From assembly GCF_001742145.1 (NCBI RefSeq), contig NZ_CP015749.1:2604001-2668000 (forward strand): 64,000 bases of DNA, read 5' to 3'. Below the pieces are notes generated by a model. That model was not told the origin of the DNA. It was given only the letters and a program-made list of their open reading frames with translations, and searched no databases. Positions 25,792 to 34,943 of the stretch are shown piece after piece. The position numbers and the translations under genes are program-made. This stretch comes from Pectobacterium parmentieri (GTDB lineage: Bacteria; Pseudomonadota; Gammaproteobacteria; Enterobacterales; Enterobacteriaceae). Position 1 is the stretch's first letter. Every line of letters starts with the position of its first letter.

Positions 25792-26628
25792 ATGATGCAA
25801 ACTGAATCCGAGGTTTTGACCGAACACACCGAGCTGATTTGCTCGACCAATATCGAACGTATCGTTACTGGACGTGATACCGCGTTGCAACAAATAGAAC
25901 AGCTCCTCAACCAGCTACAGTCGATCTCAACACTCACGGCGACTATCGGTGGCGGCACCGCTGAGGACTGGGCATTAAAACAAGGGCACCGTTACGATTG
26001 TTGGCTAACGGAAACACCTGATAAAGCGATGCCTGCTATTACCCGCACGCTGGATCGCAATATCTGGCGTGACCTGATGCTGAAATCCGGCATGCTGTCG
26101 CTGATGGATGCTGAAGCACGCAGCCAGTGGCACAAGAATCTGGAAGAGGGTGACCTACCGGCCATCAGCGAAACCAATATTCTCAGTACGTTTGAGCAAC
26201 TTCATCAGAGCAAGCGGGAGGTATTCGAACGTGGGGTGATCAATGTGTTTAAAGGCTTGTCTTGGGATTACAAAACCAATCACCCTTGTTATTTCGGCAA
26301 GAAAATCATCATCAGCAATCTGGTGACGTACAACCGCTGGGGCTTTGGTCTGAACTGGGGTTGGCGACGCGATCAACTGGCCGATCTAGAGCGTATGCTG
26401 TATCTGCTGGATGGTAAACAGATCCCCGACAATCGGGGCGATGTCACTATCCGACTGATGGACCATATCCGCGATAATCCGCACAAGCAGGAATACGAGG
26501 ATGAGTTCTTTAGTGTGCGTTATTTTCAGAAAGGCACCGGTCATCTCACCTTTAAACGCCCCGACCTGATCGAGCAGATGAACGACATAATCGCTAAACA
26601 CTATCCGGGGATGTTGGCAGCGAGGTGA
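25792..26628 (+). CDS. DUF4942 domain protein
   Basis: A 278-residue protein of a family regularly found after cbtA in islands. Recognisable stretches are R-D-T-A-L-Q-Q-I-E-Q-L, T-L-D-R-N-I-W-R-D-L-M-L-K-S-G-M, and the end F-F-S-V-R-Y-F-Q-K-G-T-G-H-L-T-F-K-R-P-D-L. The last segment resembles part of a methyltransferase-associated motif, but no catalytic function is known to me. Two ATGs are adjacent at the start. Confidence 0.82.
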   Translation: MMQTESEVLTEHTELICSTNIERIVTGRDTALQQIEQLLNQLQSISTLTATIGGGTAEDWALKQGHRYDCWLTETPDKAMPAITRTLDRNIWRDLMLKSGMLSLMDAEARSQWHKNLEEGDLPAISETNILSTFEQLHQSKREVFERGVINVFKGLSWDYKTNHPCYFGKKIIISNLVTYNRWGFGLNWGWRRDQLADLERMLYLLDGKQIPDNRGDVTIRLMDHIRDNPHKQEYEDEFFSVRYFQKGTGHLTFKRPDLIEQMNDIIAKHYPGMLAAR

Positions 26629-26660
26629 TTGATCCAATAACGCCACACAAGTATATCCCA

Positions 26661-26688
26661 TTGACATATCCCAATAACACTTTATGCT
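26661..26688 (+). promoter_or_regulatory. Promoter of vapBC
   Basis: TTGACA (26661-26666) and TATGCT (26683-26688) are 16 bases apart and end 35 bases before the vapB start. Confidence 0.65.
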
Positions 26689-26722
26689 AGAGATAGAGCA
26701 AAATTTAGCCAAGGAGATTTCC

Positions 26723-26953
26723 ATGGAAAAAACTACAGTATTTAAAAGCAACCGTAGCCAGGCGGTACGCCTCCCGAAAGCCGTTGCACTGCCCGATGAT
26801 GTTAAGCAGGTTGATATCGTCGCGATTGGTCGCACACGAATCATCACTCCGGCAGGCGAAAGCTGGGACAGTTGGTTCGAAGAGGATGGCGTAACGCCTG
26901 ACTTTATGATCACCAGAGAGCAACCCGATGATCAGATCAGGGAAGATTTCTGA
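26723..26953 (+). CDS. vapB: Antitoxin VapB (AbrB/SpoVT type)
   Basis: A 76-residue antitoxin with the swapped-hairpin DNA-binding fold: T-V-F-K-S-N-R-S-Q-A-V-R-L-P-K at the start and a toxin-binding tail D-S-W-F-E-E-D-G. AAGGAG lies 7 bases before the ATG; the frame from 26684 starts inside the promoter and is rejected. Its TGA overlaps the ATG of vapC. Confidence 0.92.
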   Translation: MEKTTVFKSNRSQAVRLPKAVALPDDVKQVDIVAIGRTRIITPAGESWDSWFEEDGVTPDFMITREQPDDQIREDF

Positions 26954-27357
26954 TGCTGAAATATCTGCTCGATACCAATATCTGTATTTACACCATCAAG
27001 AACAAGCCACAGGAAGTCAGGGACGCTTTCTACCGCCATTACGGGCAGTTTGCTATCAGTGCTATCACGCTGATGGAACTGATCTATGGTGCGGAGAAAT
27101 CGGTAAACCCAGAAAAGAATCTCTCCGTGATTGAAGGTTTTTCTGCTCGTCTGGAAGTGCAAACTTATGGCTTTGACGCTGCCGTACATACCGGGCAAAT
27201 TCGTGCCGAGCTGGCAAGACAAGGAACACCCATCGGCCCGTATGATGCCATGTTAGCGGGTCACGCGCGATCCGCAGGTTTGATACTGGTAACGAACAAT
27301 GTGCGTGAATTTGAGCGAGTGCTTGGGCTACGTGTGGAAAACTGGGTCGGTCAATAA
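26953..27357 (+). CDS. vapC: Toxin VapC (PIN-domain RNase)
   Basis: A 134-residue PIN nuclease; enteric VapC cleaves initiator tRNA. The acidic site is visible as D7 (L-L-D-T-N), E42 (L-M-E-L-I-Y-G) and D98 (G-P-Y-D-A-M), with V-T-N-N-V-R-E-F completing it. It is the last gene before the right attachment site, a typical place for an island-stabilising toxin. Confidence 0.93.
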   Translation: MLKYLLDTNICIYTIKNKPQEVRDAFYRHYGQFAISAITLMELIYGAEKSVNPEKNLSVIEGFSARLEVQTYGFDAAVHTGQIRAELARQGTPIGPYDAMLAGHARSAGLILVTNNVREFERVLGLRVENWVGQ

Positions 27358-27438
27358 GCCGTATTCTGCCCTCCCCCAAAACAGGATATAATCTACCGCC
27401 TACTGCGGATAACCCGCAAAAAATCCAGCCAGAAAGGT

Positions 27439-27459
27439 TTGGGGGCCCATTTGGGGGCC
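27439..27459 (+). repeat. Paired GGGGGC repeat, right island end
   Basis: TTGGGGGCC-CATT-TGGGGGCC mirrors the pair at 8654-8674 in the same orientation. The adjacent CCACTAGG also recurs near the left end (8587-8594). Confidence 0.5.
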
Positions 27460-27515
27460 ACTAGGTTTTTCGAACTGGTGAAAATCCTTTTATTTCAATA
27501 TAGATACGCGGCTAA

Positions 27516-27538
27516 TTCGAATCCTGTAGGGACCATTT
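27516..27538 (+). other. Degenerate right attachment site (attR)
   Basis: TTCGAATCCTGTAGGG-ACCATTT copies the T-arm and 3' end of the tRNA-Arg gene at 8508-8533 with three bases (CGT) missing and two changes. It marks the right border of the first island. Confidence 0.6.
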
Positions 27539-27548
27539 CGAAGTAAAC

Positions 27549-27572
27549 AGACGTCAATCGACGTCTTTTTTT
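27549..27572 (+). terminator. Strong rho-independent terminator beyond attR
   Basis: AGACGTC-AATC-GACGTCT followed by TTTTTTTA. It may be the original terminator of the tRNA-Arg gene, pushed 19 kb away by the island. Confidence 0.8.
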
Positions 27573-27746
27573 ATGCCTAAAATTCAGTGAATTAGCTATA
27601 AATTCGCTGTTTTCAGTCAACCAGACTCTACCGACATCTACGTACATCAAGTAGGATTTGTTGGTATAAGTGATGGTACAAGCCCGTTCAATGAATTCTT
27701 ATACCCACAGCCAGCGTATGCCGACACCTCAATATAGAGATCGGCT

Positions 27747-28181
27747 ATGCCACTCACCGATGTAAAAGTCAGAAGTGCCAAACCAGAAGACAAGGCTTAT
27801 AAACTTACCGATGGTGAAGGGATGCATCTGATGGTCCATCCTAATGGTTCAAAATACTGGCGTCTGCAATACCGCTTCGCTGGCAAACAGAAAACTCTGG
27901 CGCTTGGGGTATATCCTGAAATTACCCTGTCTGAAGCCCGGCAACGCCGTGATGAAGCCAAACGCCAGATTGCAACCGGTACAGACCCCAGCGAACAGAA
28001 GAAGGTGGATAAACAACTACGCCAAACGCTCGTTGATAACACCTTTAAAGCTATCGCATTGGAATGGCGTGAATATAAGCGTCCTTCCCCCACCAAAGGC
28101 TACGCACTACCCTCACCTGCTGCCTGATGAACTGCCGGATTTTCTACGCGCTTTATCAATGTATTCGGGGAGTAAGGTCAC
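27747..28181 (+). pseudogene. Internally deleted P4-like integrase
   Basis: An open frame of 126 codons starts normally with the arm-binding domain (Y-K-L-T-D-G-E-G-M-H-L-M-V and K-Y-W-R-L-Q-Y) but at E-Y-K-R-P jumps to a later part of the gene, out of frame, and stops at 28127. The segment 28083-28181 matches 9292-9390 of the intact integrase at 96 of 99 bases. The join lies in AAGCGTCCT, and the intact gene has AAGCGTCCT and AAGCGCCCT at the two corresponding places, so a microhomology deletion of about 240 bases is the simplest cause. The rest of the catalytic domain is absent. Confidence 0.85.
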
Positions 28182-28310
28182 ACAGCAGGCTCATACGGCC
28201 CGTTGCGTGCGGTTTAACTACACCGGTATTCTTCACTAGTGCAGTGATGCATAGGAAAAATAACAGGAGCACAAGAATTTATAGCCTTTTGATACTCTTA
28301 CCGGTATCAA

Positions 28311-28715
28311 TTAACGTCTTCTTAACACTAGCCTTGAGTCGCTTTTTTCTACTACTTTATATCGGCGAAGTTTCGTTAAAGCGCCTACACCGCCTGCTGC
28401 GATAGCAATATAGATAGCTGCACTTGTTGCCGAACTACCGAGGATAGCCGCTGCGCCACCTGCAGAGAATGCAGCAGTTGTGCCAGTAGCTGGAGCACTG
28501 GTGCCTCCGGTAGCTAATGTTGCCATGGCTGCAACTACCGCAATACCGATGGCTGCAAATGCTATAGCCCATGCAACTTTCCCAGTCGCATGAATTTTCA
28601 CCGTAGTTTTAGCTAAACTCCCCTCAATAGTGATCGTATCTTGCTCTTCTTTAATAGCTTTACCCAGCTCTTTAGGTGTTGTTATCACATTATCTTTGGT
28701 ACCAGAAGTGCTCAT
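28311..28715 (-). CDS. Small membrane protein with glycine/alanine-rich segments
   Basis: A 134-residue protein of unknown family. A polar N-terminal third (T-T-P-K-E-L-G-K-A-I-K-E-E-Q-D-T-I) is followed by two hydrophobic segments (about 50-68 and 95-113) rich in Gly, Ala and Ser, and a basic tail (L-R-R-Y-K-V-V-E-K-S). AGGAGG lies right before the ATG. The pattern resembles hydrophobic island-borne proteins of possible toxin or immunity type, but this is not established. Confidence 0.55.
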   Translation of the reverse strand: MSTSGTKDNVITTPKELGKAIKEEQDTITIEGSLAKTTVKIHATGKVAWAIAFAAIGIAVVAAMATLATGGTSAPATGTTAAFSAGGAAAILGSSATSAAIYIAIAAGGVGALTKLRRYKVVEKSDSRLVLRRR

Positions 28716-29174
28716 TGTTCCTCCTGCGTAGACTACGCGTTGTGAGACCCAGTTTAATTAGTCGCCCTCATTTAACAGTAGGCCGGCTGCATTCTTTTAG
28801 GATGTTGTTGCCAATTTTTGCTCTACGTAGCGCAGCATGCTCTATGGCCTCCGGGATAACACTACTGATATGACCGCAGCGTCGGTCTTGGTTGCTGAGC
28901 GGTTCAGGGCCTATGTATTTTGGCATGAATTTATAATGTCTGGCAGTAGTGACGACCAGAACTTATTTGCTGGAGTAGTCAAATAAAGCTGAGTTGGATA
29001 GGTAGGCTGGGGGCTGAAGGAGTCTGACGCTGAGTGTGGCTTAAGTCTTGTGCTCTCTGTATATGCGATTAACAGCATCCGCTTTTGGAGCGAAAGCTGG
29101 ATTTAATGCATATTTATCACAGGCCAGTTTCTGCATTAATCAATAGCGAGACGCTTGATGGAGACTCATAGCGC
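28716..29174. other. Intergenic region without a recognisable gene
   Basis: About 460 bases in the accessory zone. Only short frames with no ribosome sites are visible. Probably decayed sequence. Confidence 0.45.
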
Positions 29175-29495
29175 TCACTGATTACCAAATTTTTTTTCAT
29201 AAACATCCAAATGATTTTTAAAGTATTTTCTATAATCATCAGCGGAACTTATTAAGATTGTTACCTCAATAAACGTTTCATCCAGCTCTTCTGAAAAATC
29301 TTCTATCGCGATGAATTTATTGGCGATTTCTTCATTTGTCCCTTTAATAAATAGTTTACAGCCAGTTTTAACAACATCTGGCGAATAAAACTGCGTGGGT
29401 TTAAGGGCTCCATGCACAAATCCCATAGGGGGATCACCAAACTCTAATTCAGAAACGCCAATAATTTTGTCTTCTTTTCTAATCTCAAACGCCAC
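29175..29495 (-). CDS. Hypothetical acidic protein, 106 residues
   Basis: A small soluble acidic protein (F-G-D-P-P-M-G-F-V-H-G and D-F-S-E-E-L-D-E-T-F-I-E-V). Low G+C and small acidic character are common among immunity proteins of polymorphic toxins, but no toxin gene is nearby, so no function is assigned. AGGAG lies 7 bases before the ATG. Confidence 0.5.
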   Translation of the reverse strand: MAFEIRKEDKIIGVSELEFGDPPMGFVHGALKPTQFYSPDVVKTGCKLFIKGTNEEIANKFIAIEDFSEELDETFIEVTILISSADDYRKYFKNHLDVYEKKFGNQ

Positions 29496-29871
29496 GTAAT
29501 TACTCCTGAGTTATTGATTCTTGTTGGCGATAAACCTACTTATAAACCAAGGGCCATCAGGCCTGCTATGAGCGAAAGCAGACGCTTCCGCCCGTTTGGT
29601 CATTCAATATATATGAGATACCGACTTAGTCATGGTTATTAAAAAAGTCTCACAAATCAGTAGACGAACCGATCATCAGTATTCCCAGCTAATCCGAGGC
29701 TAACATGCCAGTACGCAAACTTTATCGTAAATAGCCTACTGAAGTGACCTCCTCTGTATGAGAAGGCCTTTTTTAACGTCGAAGGAGGAAGTGAAATATT
29801 TATTAATTACGGCTGGTTATCTGGTCATACGGCAGTTTTTAAAAAAGATAACTATCAGAAATCCAGTTTCA
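29496..29871. other. Intergenic region upstream of a hypothetical gene and downstream of the J-protein gene
   Basis: About 375 bases. A weak hairpin (GACCTCCTCTGTATGAGAAG then GCCTTTTTT) near 29748-29774 may terminate + strand transcripts. No gene seen. Confidence 0.4.
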
Positions 29872-31167
29872 CTATTTGAATAATTTTAGTAACTCGGAGA
29901 GAACGCCTACACAAATAATGAAATAAAGTATCGCCCATATAGCCGAAAACCAAGTGAAATTCATCCACTCAATCATTTTCCATGGACTGGAAAAAATCCT
30001 GCTCATGATAATACCGGGCTTGCGGATAAAAGGAACGCCTTTCGGCCAGGCTACCCAGAACATAATACAAAGTGCCAGAACAGCCAGTAGCGAGACGAGT
30101 GCCATTGAGCCATGTCCGGAGGGAGGGATAGTGATCACGGCGGCAAAAAAAAGCCCGCCGAAAAACAACTGAATGACCGCGAGTGAGAACATAAACTCCA
30201 TGAAAAGGAAGCAACTAAGCCATCGAGGCTTGCCACTAAATCCCATCATGAGAATATCGCTGAGATACAGATAAAATACGACGATGACGATAGCCGTTAT
30301 GCTGGCAGCATGATGAATATCCGGTTGCTGGAGTAACGATTTAAATGCCATCCCCCAGAACACTAACAGAAATATTCCCTGCCAACTGAGCGTCAGGCGT
30401 GTCTGGCGCAGAAACTCCAGCATCACGGGATTGAGCCGTTCAGCAATCTCGGGATAGTAAGACGTAAGATGTTGAGCCTGGTAAACGAGCGCCTGCAGAA
30501 GCCCTGGCGCAAGACGGATCCAGAATGGCACGTGTTTACGATTGCTTTTCAGTAGCCGAACCGCCGTTTTCGCTAGCAGCGTACCATGTGTTTCCTCAGT
30601 TGACATCTGCCGCCAGGCGCGATTAACTTCCGTCTCCCGCAAACGCTGCTGGATAGCGTGTTGTATCGGCTCGGGGATGATATGACTGTAATCATATTCA
30701 TCTATCCCCCACGTCAGTAGTCCAGAGACACGCTCAAGAAGCCCTTCCGTGAGCCCTTGCTCTTCAGATAGCGCCGCAGCTAGATGCTGATGAAATTGCT
30801 GCTGCTGAAGCAGACTCCCTTGCGAAGCGATTTTTGTCCATAATCGTTTCATCGCCACGATCCCAACCATCTCAGTGTTGACCAACTGATGTGCCAACGC
30901 CTGCATCTCTTCAGGGGTATAGAACGTTTTCGCCAGAGGGAACGCGACCTCGACGACAGGAGGCTGGGATTGGGGGGGAATATCAATGAGTATTGGAGTA
31001 GCGCCGCCCCGTACCTGCTGTTTGGCCGAATCAAAGGCTTCGCGTAGTCGCTGATATCCTTCAGGATCTCTGTCAGGGCGATGTGTTTTGAGCTGTTGGG
31101 CGTAGGCGCGACGTATTTCTGCTTCATCGTGTGTAGGGGCTATCCCCAGAACTTGCCAGATATTCAC
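29872..31167 (-). CDS. Membrane-anchored J-domain protein, DjlB/DjlC type
   Basis: A 431-residue co-chaperone partner for the Hsp70 encoded just upstream. The J-domain occupies the first 50 residues (W-Q-V-L-G-I-A-P-T-H-D-E-A-E-I-R-R-A-Y). The loop that normally reads H-P-D here reads H29-R-P-D, so the histidine is displaced by one residue. The C-terminal half has several membrane segments (about 262-425). It overlaps the hscC-like gene by 4 bases (ATGA), which mirrors the E. coli pairing of HscC with DjlB/DjlC. Confidence 0.8.
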   Translation of the reverse strand: MNIWQVLGIAPTHDEAEIRRAYAQQLKTHRPDRDPEGYQRLREAFDSAKQQVRGGATPILIDIPPQSQPPVVEVAFPLAKTFYTPEEMQALAHQLVNTEMVGIVAMKRLWTKIASQGSLLQQQQFHQHLAAALSEEQGLTEGLLERVSGLLTWGIDEYDYSHIIPEPIQHAIQQRLRETEVNRAWRQMSTEETHGTLLAKTAVRLLKSNRKHVPFWIRLAPGLLQALVYQAQHLTSYYPEIAERLNPVMLEFLRQTRLTLSWQGIFLLVFWGMAFKSLLQQPDIHHAASITAIVIVVFYLYLSDILMMGFSGKPRWLSCFLFMEFMFSLAVIQLFFGGLFFAAVITIPPSGHGSMALVSLLAVLALCIMFWVAWPKGVPFIRKPGIIMSRIFSSPWKMIEWMNFTWFSAIWAILYFIICVGVLSELLKLFK

Positions 31168-32864
31168 GAGGGGAGTTCCTCATCATATTGCCGCAGAAAT
31201 TGCTCTAACCGCCCACGCATCGTTGCAATACAGCGAACATCCTGACTTTCCAAGGCCTGTTCAAACGCGGTTAATAACTCGTCAATCCACCTGCGCTCCT
31301 CGCCGAGTAGATGTTCGTACAAGCGTGAGCAGCGTGCCAGTAGTACCTGGTTTTCCTGGCGAGCCCTAGGGTGCAGCTTGAGGTCAATTAGTTTTTGCAG
31401 ACTGGCGGCTATTTGCTCTTCGCTCATTTGCCCAGGGATTTTTTCGATAACCAGTCGTGATACCGTTGGGCTGTCTTTGTTGCAGCACTCCACTTCTAAC
31501 AGTCCATCCAGTGTGTAAGTAAAGCGCACGTCAAGCTCGATTTCACCGGCGGGACGGGGGGGGACCTCAACCTGCATTTCTCCAAGAAACACGTTATCCT
31601 GCACCCGACGCCCCTCTCCTTGGTAAATTTTCAGCAGTACCATGGTCTGGTTGTTCTCAACCGTGTTAACTGTCTCCATTTTACTTACCGGTAAAAAGGT
31701 ATTGCGTTCAATGAGAGGCAGAAAGAATCCGGATTCTATCTGGCCGGCATGACGTTTAGCCACTTCTACACCAAGCGAGAAAGGCATTACATCGGTAAGG
31801 ATAATGTCTTCTACGGCGCTGTCATTCATCACCATTCCCGCTTGCACGCCAGCCCCCAGCGCTACCGCCTCGTCAGGATTCAGGTCATACCGGGGAAAGC
31901 GTCCGAAAAGCCGGGCGACGGTCTGGCGTACCAGGCGCATCCGCGTCGCACCGCCGACCAACAGGATATGATCGAGGTCATACAGGGAGAAGCGTGCATC
32001 GTGCAACGCCTGTTGAATGGGACGCTGTAGCCGTGTCAGCAGCGTCTGGCAACAGTCCGTCAGTGCGGTTTCCGTCAGCGTCCAGTGCCATTGGCGGCCA
32101 TTCCATTCAATGGTGGCCGCCGCATTATCTTCGAGGCTTAACGTCTGCTTCATAGCATCCGCCCTCGCCAGTAATTCAGCTCTGAGCACCGGTGATGACT
32201 CTCTAAGTTCAGGGTGCTGGCGTAGCATCCACTGTACGATAGCTTCTGAGAAATCATCCCCACCCAGTTGCACGTCGCCACTGCTGGCACGAACCTCAAC
32301 CACACCTTCAAACATATCGATTATGGAAACGTCGAAAGTGCCACCACCGAGGTCAAAAGTGAGATATTTTTGTTCGCGGTTTTCAAGCAAACCGAAAGCG
32401 AGGGAAGCGGCAGTTGGCTCATTGAGCAAGCGCGCGACCTCTAATCCAGCCAGACGGGCTGCATTTTTGACCGCACGTCGTTGGACATCATTAAAATAGG
32501 CAGGGACAGTTATGACCGCTCTTGTCAACGGCTGTCCAAGCCAGGTTTCTGCATCCTGTTTTAACTGGCGCAACAGTAATGCAGACAACTCTTCGGCGCG
32601 AAACTGTCGTGTCCCCAACGAAAGAATGACATCAGTTCCCATATAGCGTTTAAAGCTTGCTTGTGTCAGTTGTGGAAAACGTTGCAAGCGGGCACGTGCC
32701 GGACGACCAATCAAAATATTGCCTTGCTCATCGAGCCCGACGACTGACGGAGTGAGTACTTCACCCCACTGATTTGGGATCAAAACAGATTTACCGTTCT
32801 GCCAGAGACTCACCGCGCTGTTGGTTGTCCCAAGATCAATTCCCATAACGTGCATGGTTGCCAC
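31164..32864 (-). CDS. hscC: Hsp70-family chaperone HscC
   Basis: A 566-residue Hsp70 with the ATPase signatures I-D-L-G-T-T-N-S-A-V, the second motif F-D-L-G-G-G-T-F-D-V-S and the third I-L-L-V-G-G-A-T-R-M-R-L-V. It is shorter than DnaK (about 638), lacking most of the C-terminal lid, as in E. coli HscC. The linker and substrate-binding domain begin near D-V-M-P-F-S-L-G-V-E. It is translated with the J-protein downstream as a two-gene unit. The substrates are unknown. Confidence 0.9.
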   Translation of the reverse strand: MATMHVMGIDLGTTNSAVSLWQNGKSVLIPNQWGEVLTPSVVGLDEQGNILIGRPARARLQRFPQLTQASFKRYMGTDVILSLGTRQFRAEELSALLLRQLKQDAETWLGQPLTRAVITVPAYFNDVQRRAVKNAARLAGLEVARLLNEPTAASLAFGLLENREQKYLTFDLGGGTFDVSIIDMFEGVVEVRASSGDVQLGGDDFSEAIVQWMLRQHPELRESSPVLRAELLARADAMKQTLSLEDNAAATIEWNGRQWHWTLTETALTDCCQTLLTRLQRPIQQALHDARFSLYDLDHILLVGGATRMRLVRQTVARLFGRFPRYDLNPDEAVALGAGVQAGMVMNDSAVEDIILTDVMPFSLGVEVAKRHAGQIESGFFLPLIERNTFLPVSKMETVNTVENNQTMVLLKIYQGEGRRVQDNVFLGEMQVEVPPRPAGEIELDVRFTYTLDGLLEVECCNKDSPTVSRLVIEKIPGQMSEEQIAASLQKLIDLKLHPRARQENQVLLARCSRLYEHLLGEERRWIDELLTAFEQALESQDVRCIATMRGRLEQFLRQYDEELPS

Positions 32865-33321
32865 TGTTATTCCTTAGATCGTGAAGTCAGATAATAAATA
32901 CCGCGTCCATGTATACTTTAGGGCTATGATTGATGCGTCTGTTTATTCTGCCTCTTCTTACTTAGGCATGGATAATTGCCTCACGAACTAGCGACGATTC
33001 GAATTCTGTTACTACAAAGCGCATCCAAGAGCGACAGCAAACACGTCTTTGAGCTTGCCCCCTCTCTGCGGATAATATCAAATCACTCGATGCTGAAATA
33101 GACTCAGATTTGAGGACATCACTTAGTCCACGGTTCTTAAGATACTCTTTGGTAGGGGCTATATGTTTTCGCTGTATCCGCACGCATGAGATTGTGAACT
33201 GAGAGCGCCGCCCGATGATCCAAAGCCGCTCTGCGGGGGAAGGTATTATGACTCATGTTCGCAGGACATAAGCCTAAGGGGCTCATCGCCCCTTAGTTAT
33301 GCATTTTATCGCTCAAAGTCG
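32865..33321. other. Gap upstream of the hscC-like gene
   Basis: About 450 bases. A minus-strand frame at 32962-33183 (73 codons, R-I-Q-R-K-H-I-A-P-T-K-E-Y-L-K-N-R-G) lacks a ribosome site and is not recognised. Promoter of the chaperone operon should lie near 32870-32950. Confidence 0.4.
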
Positions 33322-33660
33322 TTATTTCCCTGAGCAAGTAATATAACCCGTCAGATTGTTTTTATCACAGCTCGCGTAATATTCTGGTTTGCTGTTGTAT
33401 TGCTTAATTGTCTCACCGGTACATTCTCCGTCCTTTAACCCATCAATAACCTTGATATTAGAATCACGTTCCACCGCATCCTTGTAGGCCTTAATAACGC
33501 CTGCGCTACGCGATATCGACGCCCCAGCATCAATAGCATCGCGAGCTCCGCACACCCCTACAGCTTGATCATGGAGATCCATCTCGGTAAAGGGCTGTGT
33601 TGCCGTTGCGGCGTATGTGAATCCCGAAAACACTAACATCAGCAACAATGATTTTTTCAT
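33322..33660 (-). CDS. Small secreted protein with four cysteines
   Basis: A 112-residue protein with a signal peptide (M-K-K-S-L-L-L-M-L-V-F-S-G-F-T-Y-A-A) and a mature part with four cysteines (V-C-G, E-C-T, S-C-D, T-C-S) likely forming two disulfides. AAGGAATTGAATT precedes the ATG. Family not recognised; periplasmic or extracellular location is expected. Confidence 0.62.
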   Translation of the reverse strand: MKKSLLLMLVFSGFTYAATATQPFTEMDLHDQAVGVCGARDAIDAGASISRSAGVIKAYKDAVERDSNIKVIDGLKDGECTGETIKQYNSKPEYYASCDKNNLTGYITCSGK

Positions 33661-34066
33661 AATTCAATTCCTTGTTATTAAGAGGCTTTAGCTGAAAGCT
33701 AATGGTCGAAGGGGAAAACGCCCCAACTTAAGGCTGTGGTGGAATTAGTATCCTATTTCGTCTTTGCACTAACGCAATGGAGCTCTGACTTACGGCTCAT
33801 AATTAGTAAACCTAACGTGTCATAACTATCAGCGTAAGCCCCCCAGGTAAACCGAGCCAAATGCTCTGATTTACTTAGGGGTCGGTGAGGTACAACACAC
33901 CATTACCCATACTGACATCGTATTTATAGTGTAAGGGCCCGCATGAAAAAAGGAAAACATCCCACGTTAAACTTATTTTTTAAGCAGCCAGAAGTTAACA
34001 GGCGGCGTTGAGCGAGGAGCCAACCTTAATGTTTCACACCCATAGACTAATTCGTAATCGTTTGAA
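33661..34066. other. Intergenic region, no gene seen
   Basis: About 400 bases between a secreted-protein gene and a decayed transporter gene. No frame or structure stands out. Confidence 0.45.
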
Positions 34067-34375
34067 TCACTTTAACAGAAGCCGTATTCCCAGAAAGACC
34101 ATAACTCCCCCGCTAAATTTATCTATGAACTTACGGTATTTAATATAAGCCTGATGCGGCCCGTCCGTTGACAATACGCATGCTACAACTGCATACCATA
34201 ATACATCGATAGCAAAAGCCATTGAGGGCAGGATAAATATACATAGCAGGGTGAATGTTTTTGCTAAGCGCTGCGGAAAAAATACTGGCAAATACCAGAG
34301 CTGTATGGGGATTACTGATTTGCGTAAATACGCCAGCTAGAAAAACTTTTGAGGCACTTACAGAACAACTCAGTT
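34067..34375 (-). pseudogene. LysE/RhtB-family exporter remnant
   Basis: Minus-strand frames give V-F-L-A-G-V-F-T-Q-I-S-N-P-H-T-A-L-V-F-A-S (34280-34345), the conserved N-P-K-A segment of LysE-type amino acid exporters, then, after a frameshift near 34230, M-A-F-A-I-D-V-L-W-Y-A-V-V-A and the ending K-F-S-G-G-V-M-V-F-L-G-I-R-L. The N-terminal third is missing. Not functional. Confidence 0.72.
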
Positions 34376-34415
34376 GTCGGCGGCTCTTCTTTCAAGAAGA
34401 TCGTGATACTTACAC

Positions 34416-34881
34416 TTACAGGCCCAACTCTGTCAAACTCGGATGGTCATCCGGACTGCGTCCCTGTGACCAGTGAAATTTACGCTCGCTCTCTTTGATG
34501 GGCATGTCGTTTATGCAGACGCAGCGACGGTGCATCAAACCATCAGCTTCAAATTCCCAGTTTTCATTGCCATAAGAGCGGAACCAGTTACCAGAATCAT
34601 CGCGCCACTCGCACGGCGATGCGGTTGTCAGTAAAGGCTCATAGCTCTTTGATCAGGCGATAATCCAGCTCTTTTTTCCATTTACGCGTAAGAAAACCTT
34701 TAGCTTCTTGACGATTGGTAGCAAGATCGGCGCGGTTACGCCATTTGGTGTCCAGCGCATAGGCAAGAGAGACTTTTTCGGCATCCCGGCTGTTCCAGCC
34801 ATCTTCAGCGAGTCGAATCGTCTAAATCGCCGGTTCGCGAGTGAAAGGAGGAAGTGGTGGGCGAATTTGGATATTGGGCAT
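34416..34881 (-). pseudogene. NTF2-like DUF1348 protein, inactivated
   Basis: From the ATG at 34881 the reading gives P-N-I-Q-I-R-P-P-L-P-P-F-T-R-E-P, then a TAG at codon 20, [19 protein letters not shown], a TGA in place of the usual Trp after I-K-E-L, and a frameshift before [15 protein letters not shown]. The end, [11 protein letters not shown], is intact. All regions of the roughly 155-residue family are present, so inactivation is recent. The TetR gene beside it is its usual companion. Confidence 0.85.
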
Positions 34882-34943
34882 AGTAGGGCCTCCTGGGGAA
34901 ATTAGATAGACCAGTAGGGTTAGCGCCTCTGAAGCTCAGGTCC

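Larger units (their letters stand above)
27358..27746. other. Right island junction region
   Basis: Between vapC and the broken second integrase. It holds the paired GGGGGC repeat, the degenerate attR and a hairpin terminator. After that, CCAGACTCTACCGA (27621-27634) repeats the sequence 8543-8556 that follows the intact tRNA, so the start of a second integration unit is also visible. Confidence 0.55.

Noticed and set aside
32962..33183. Minus-strand frame of 73 codons upstream of the chaperone genes
   Set aside because: No ribosome site or known family; kept only as a note in the gap entry.
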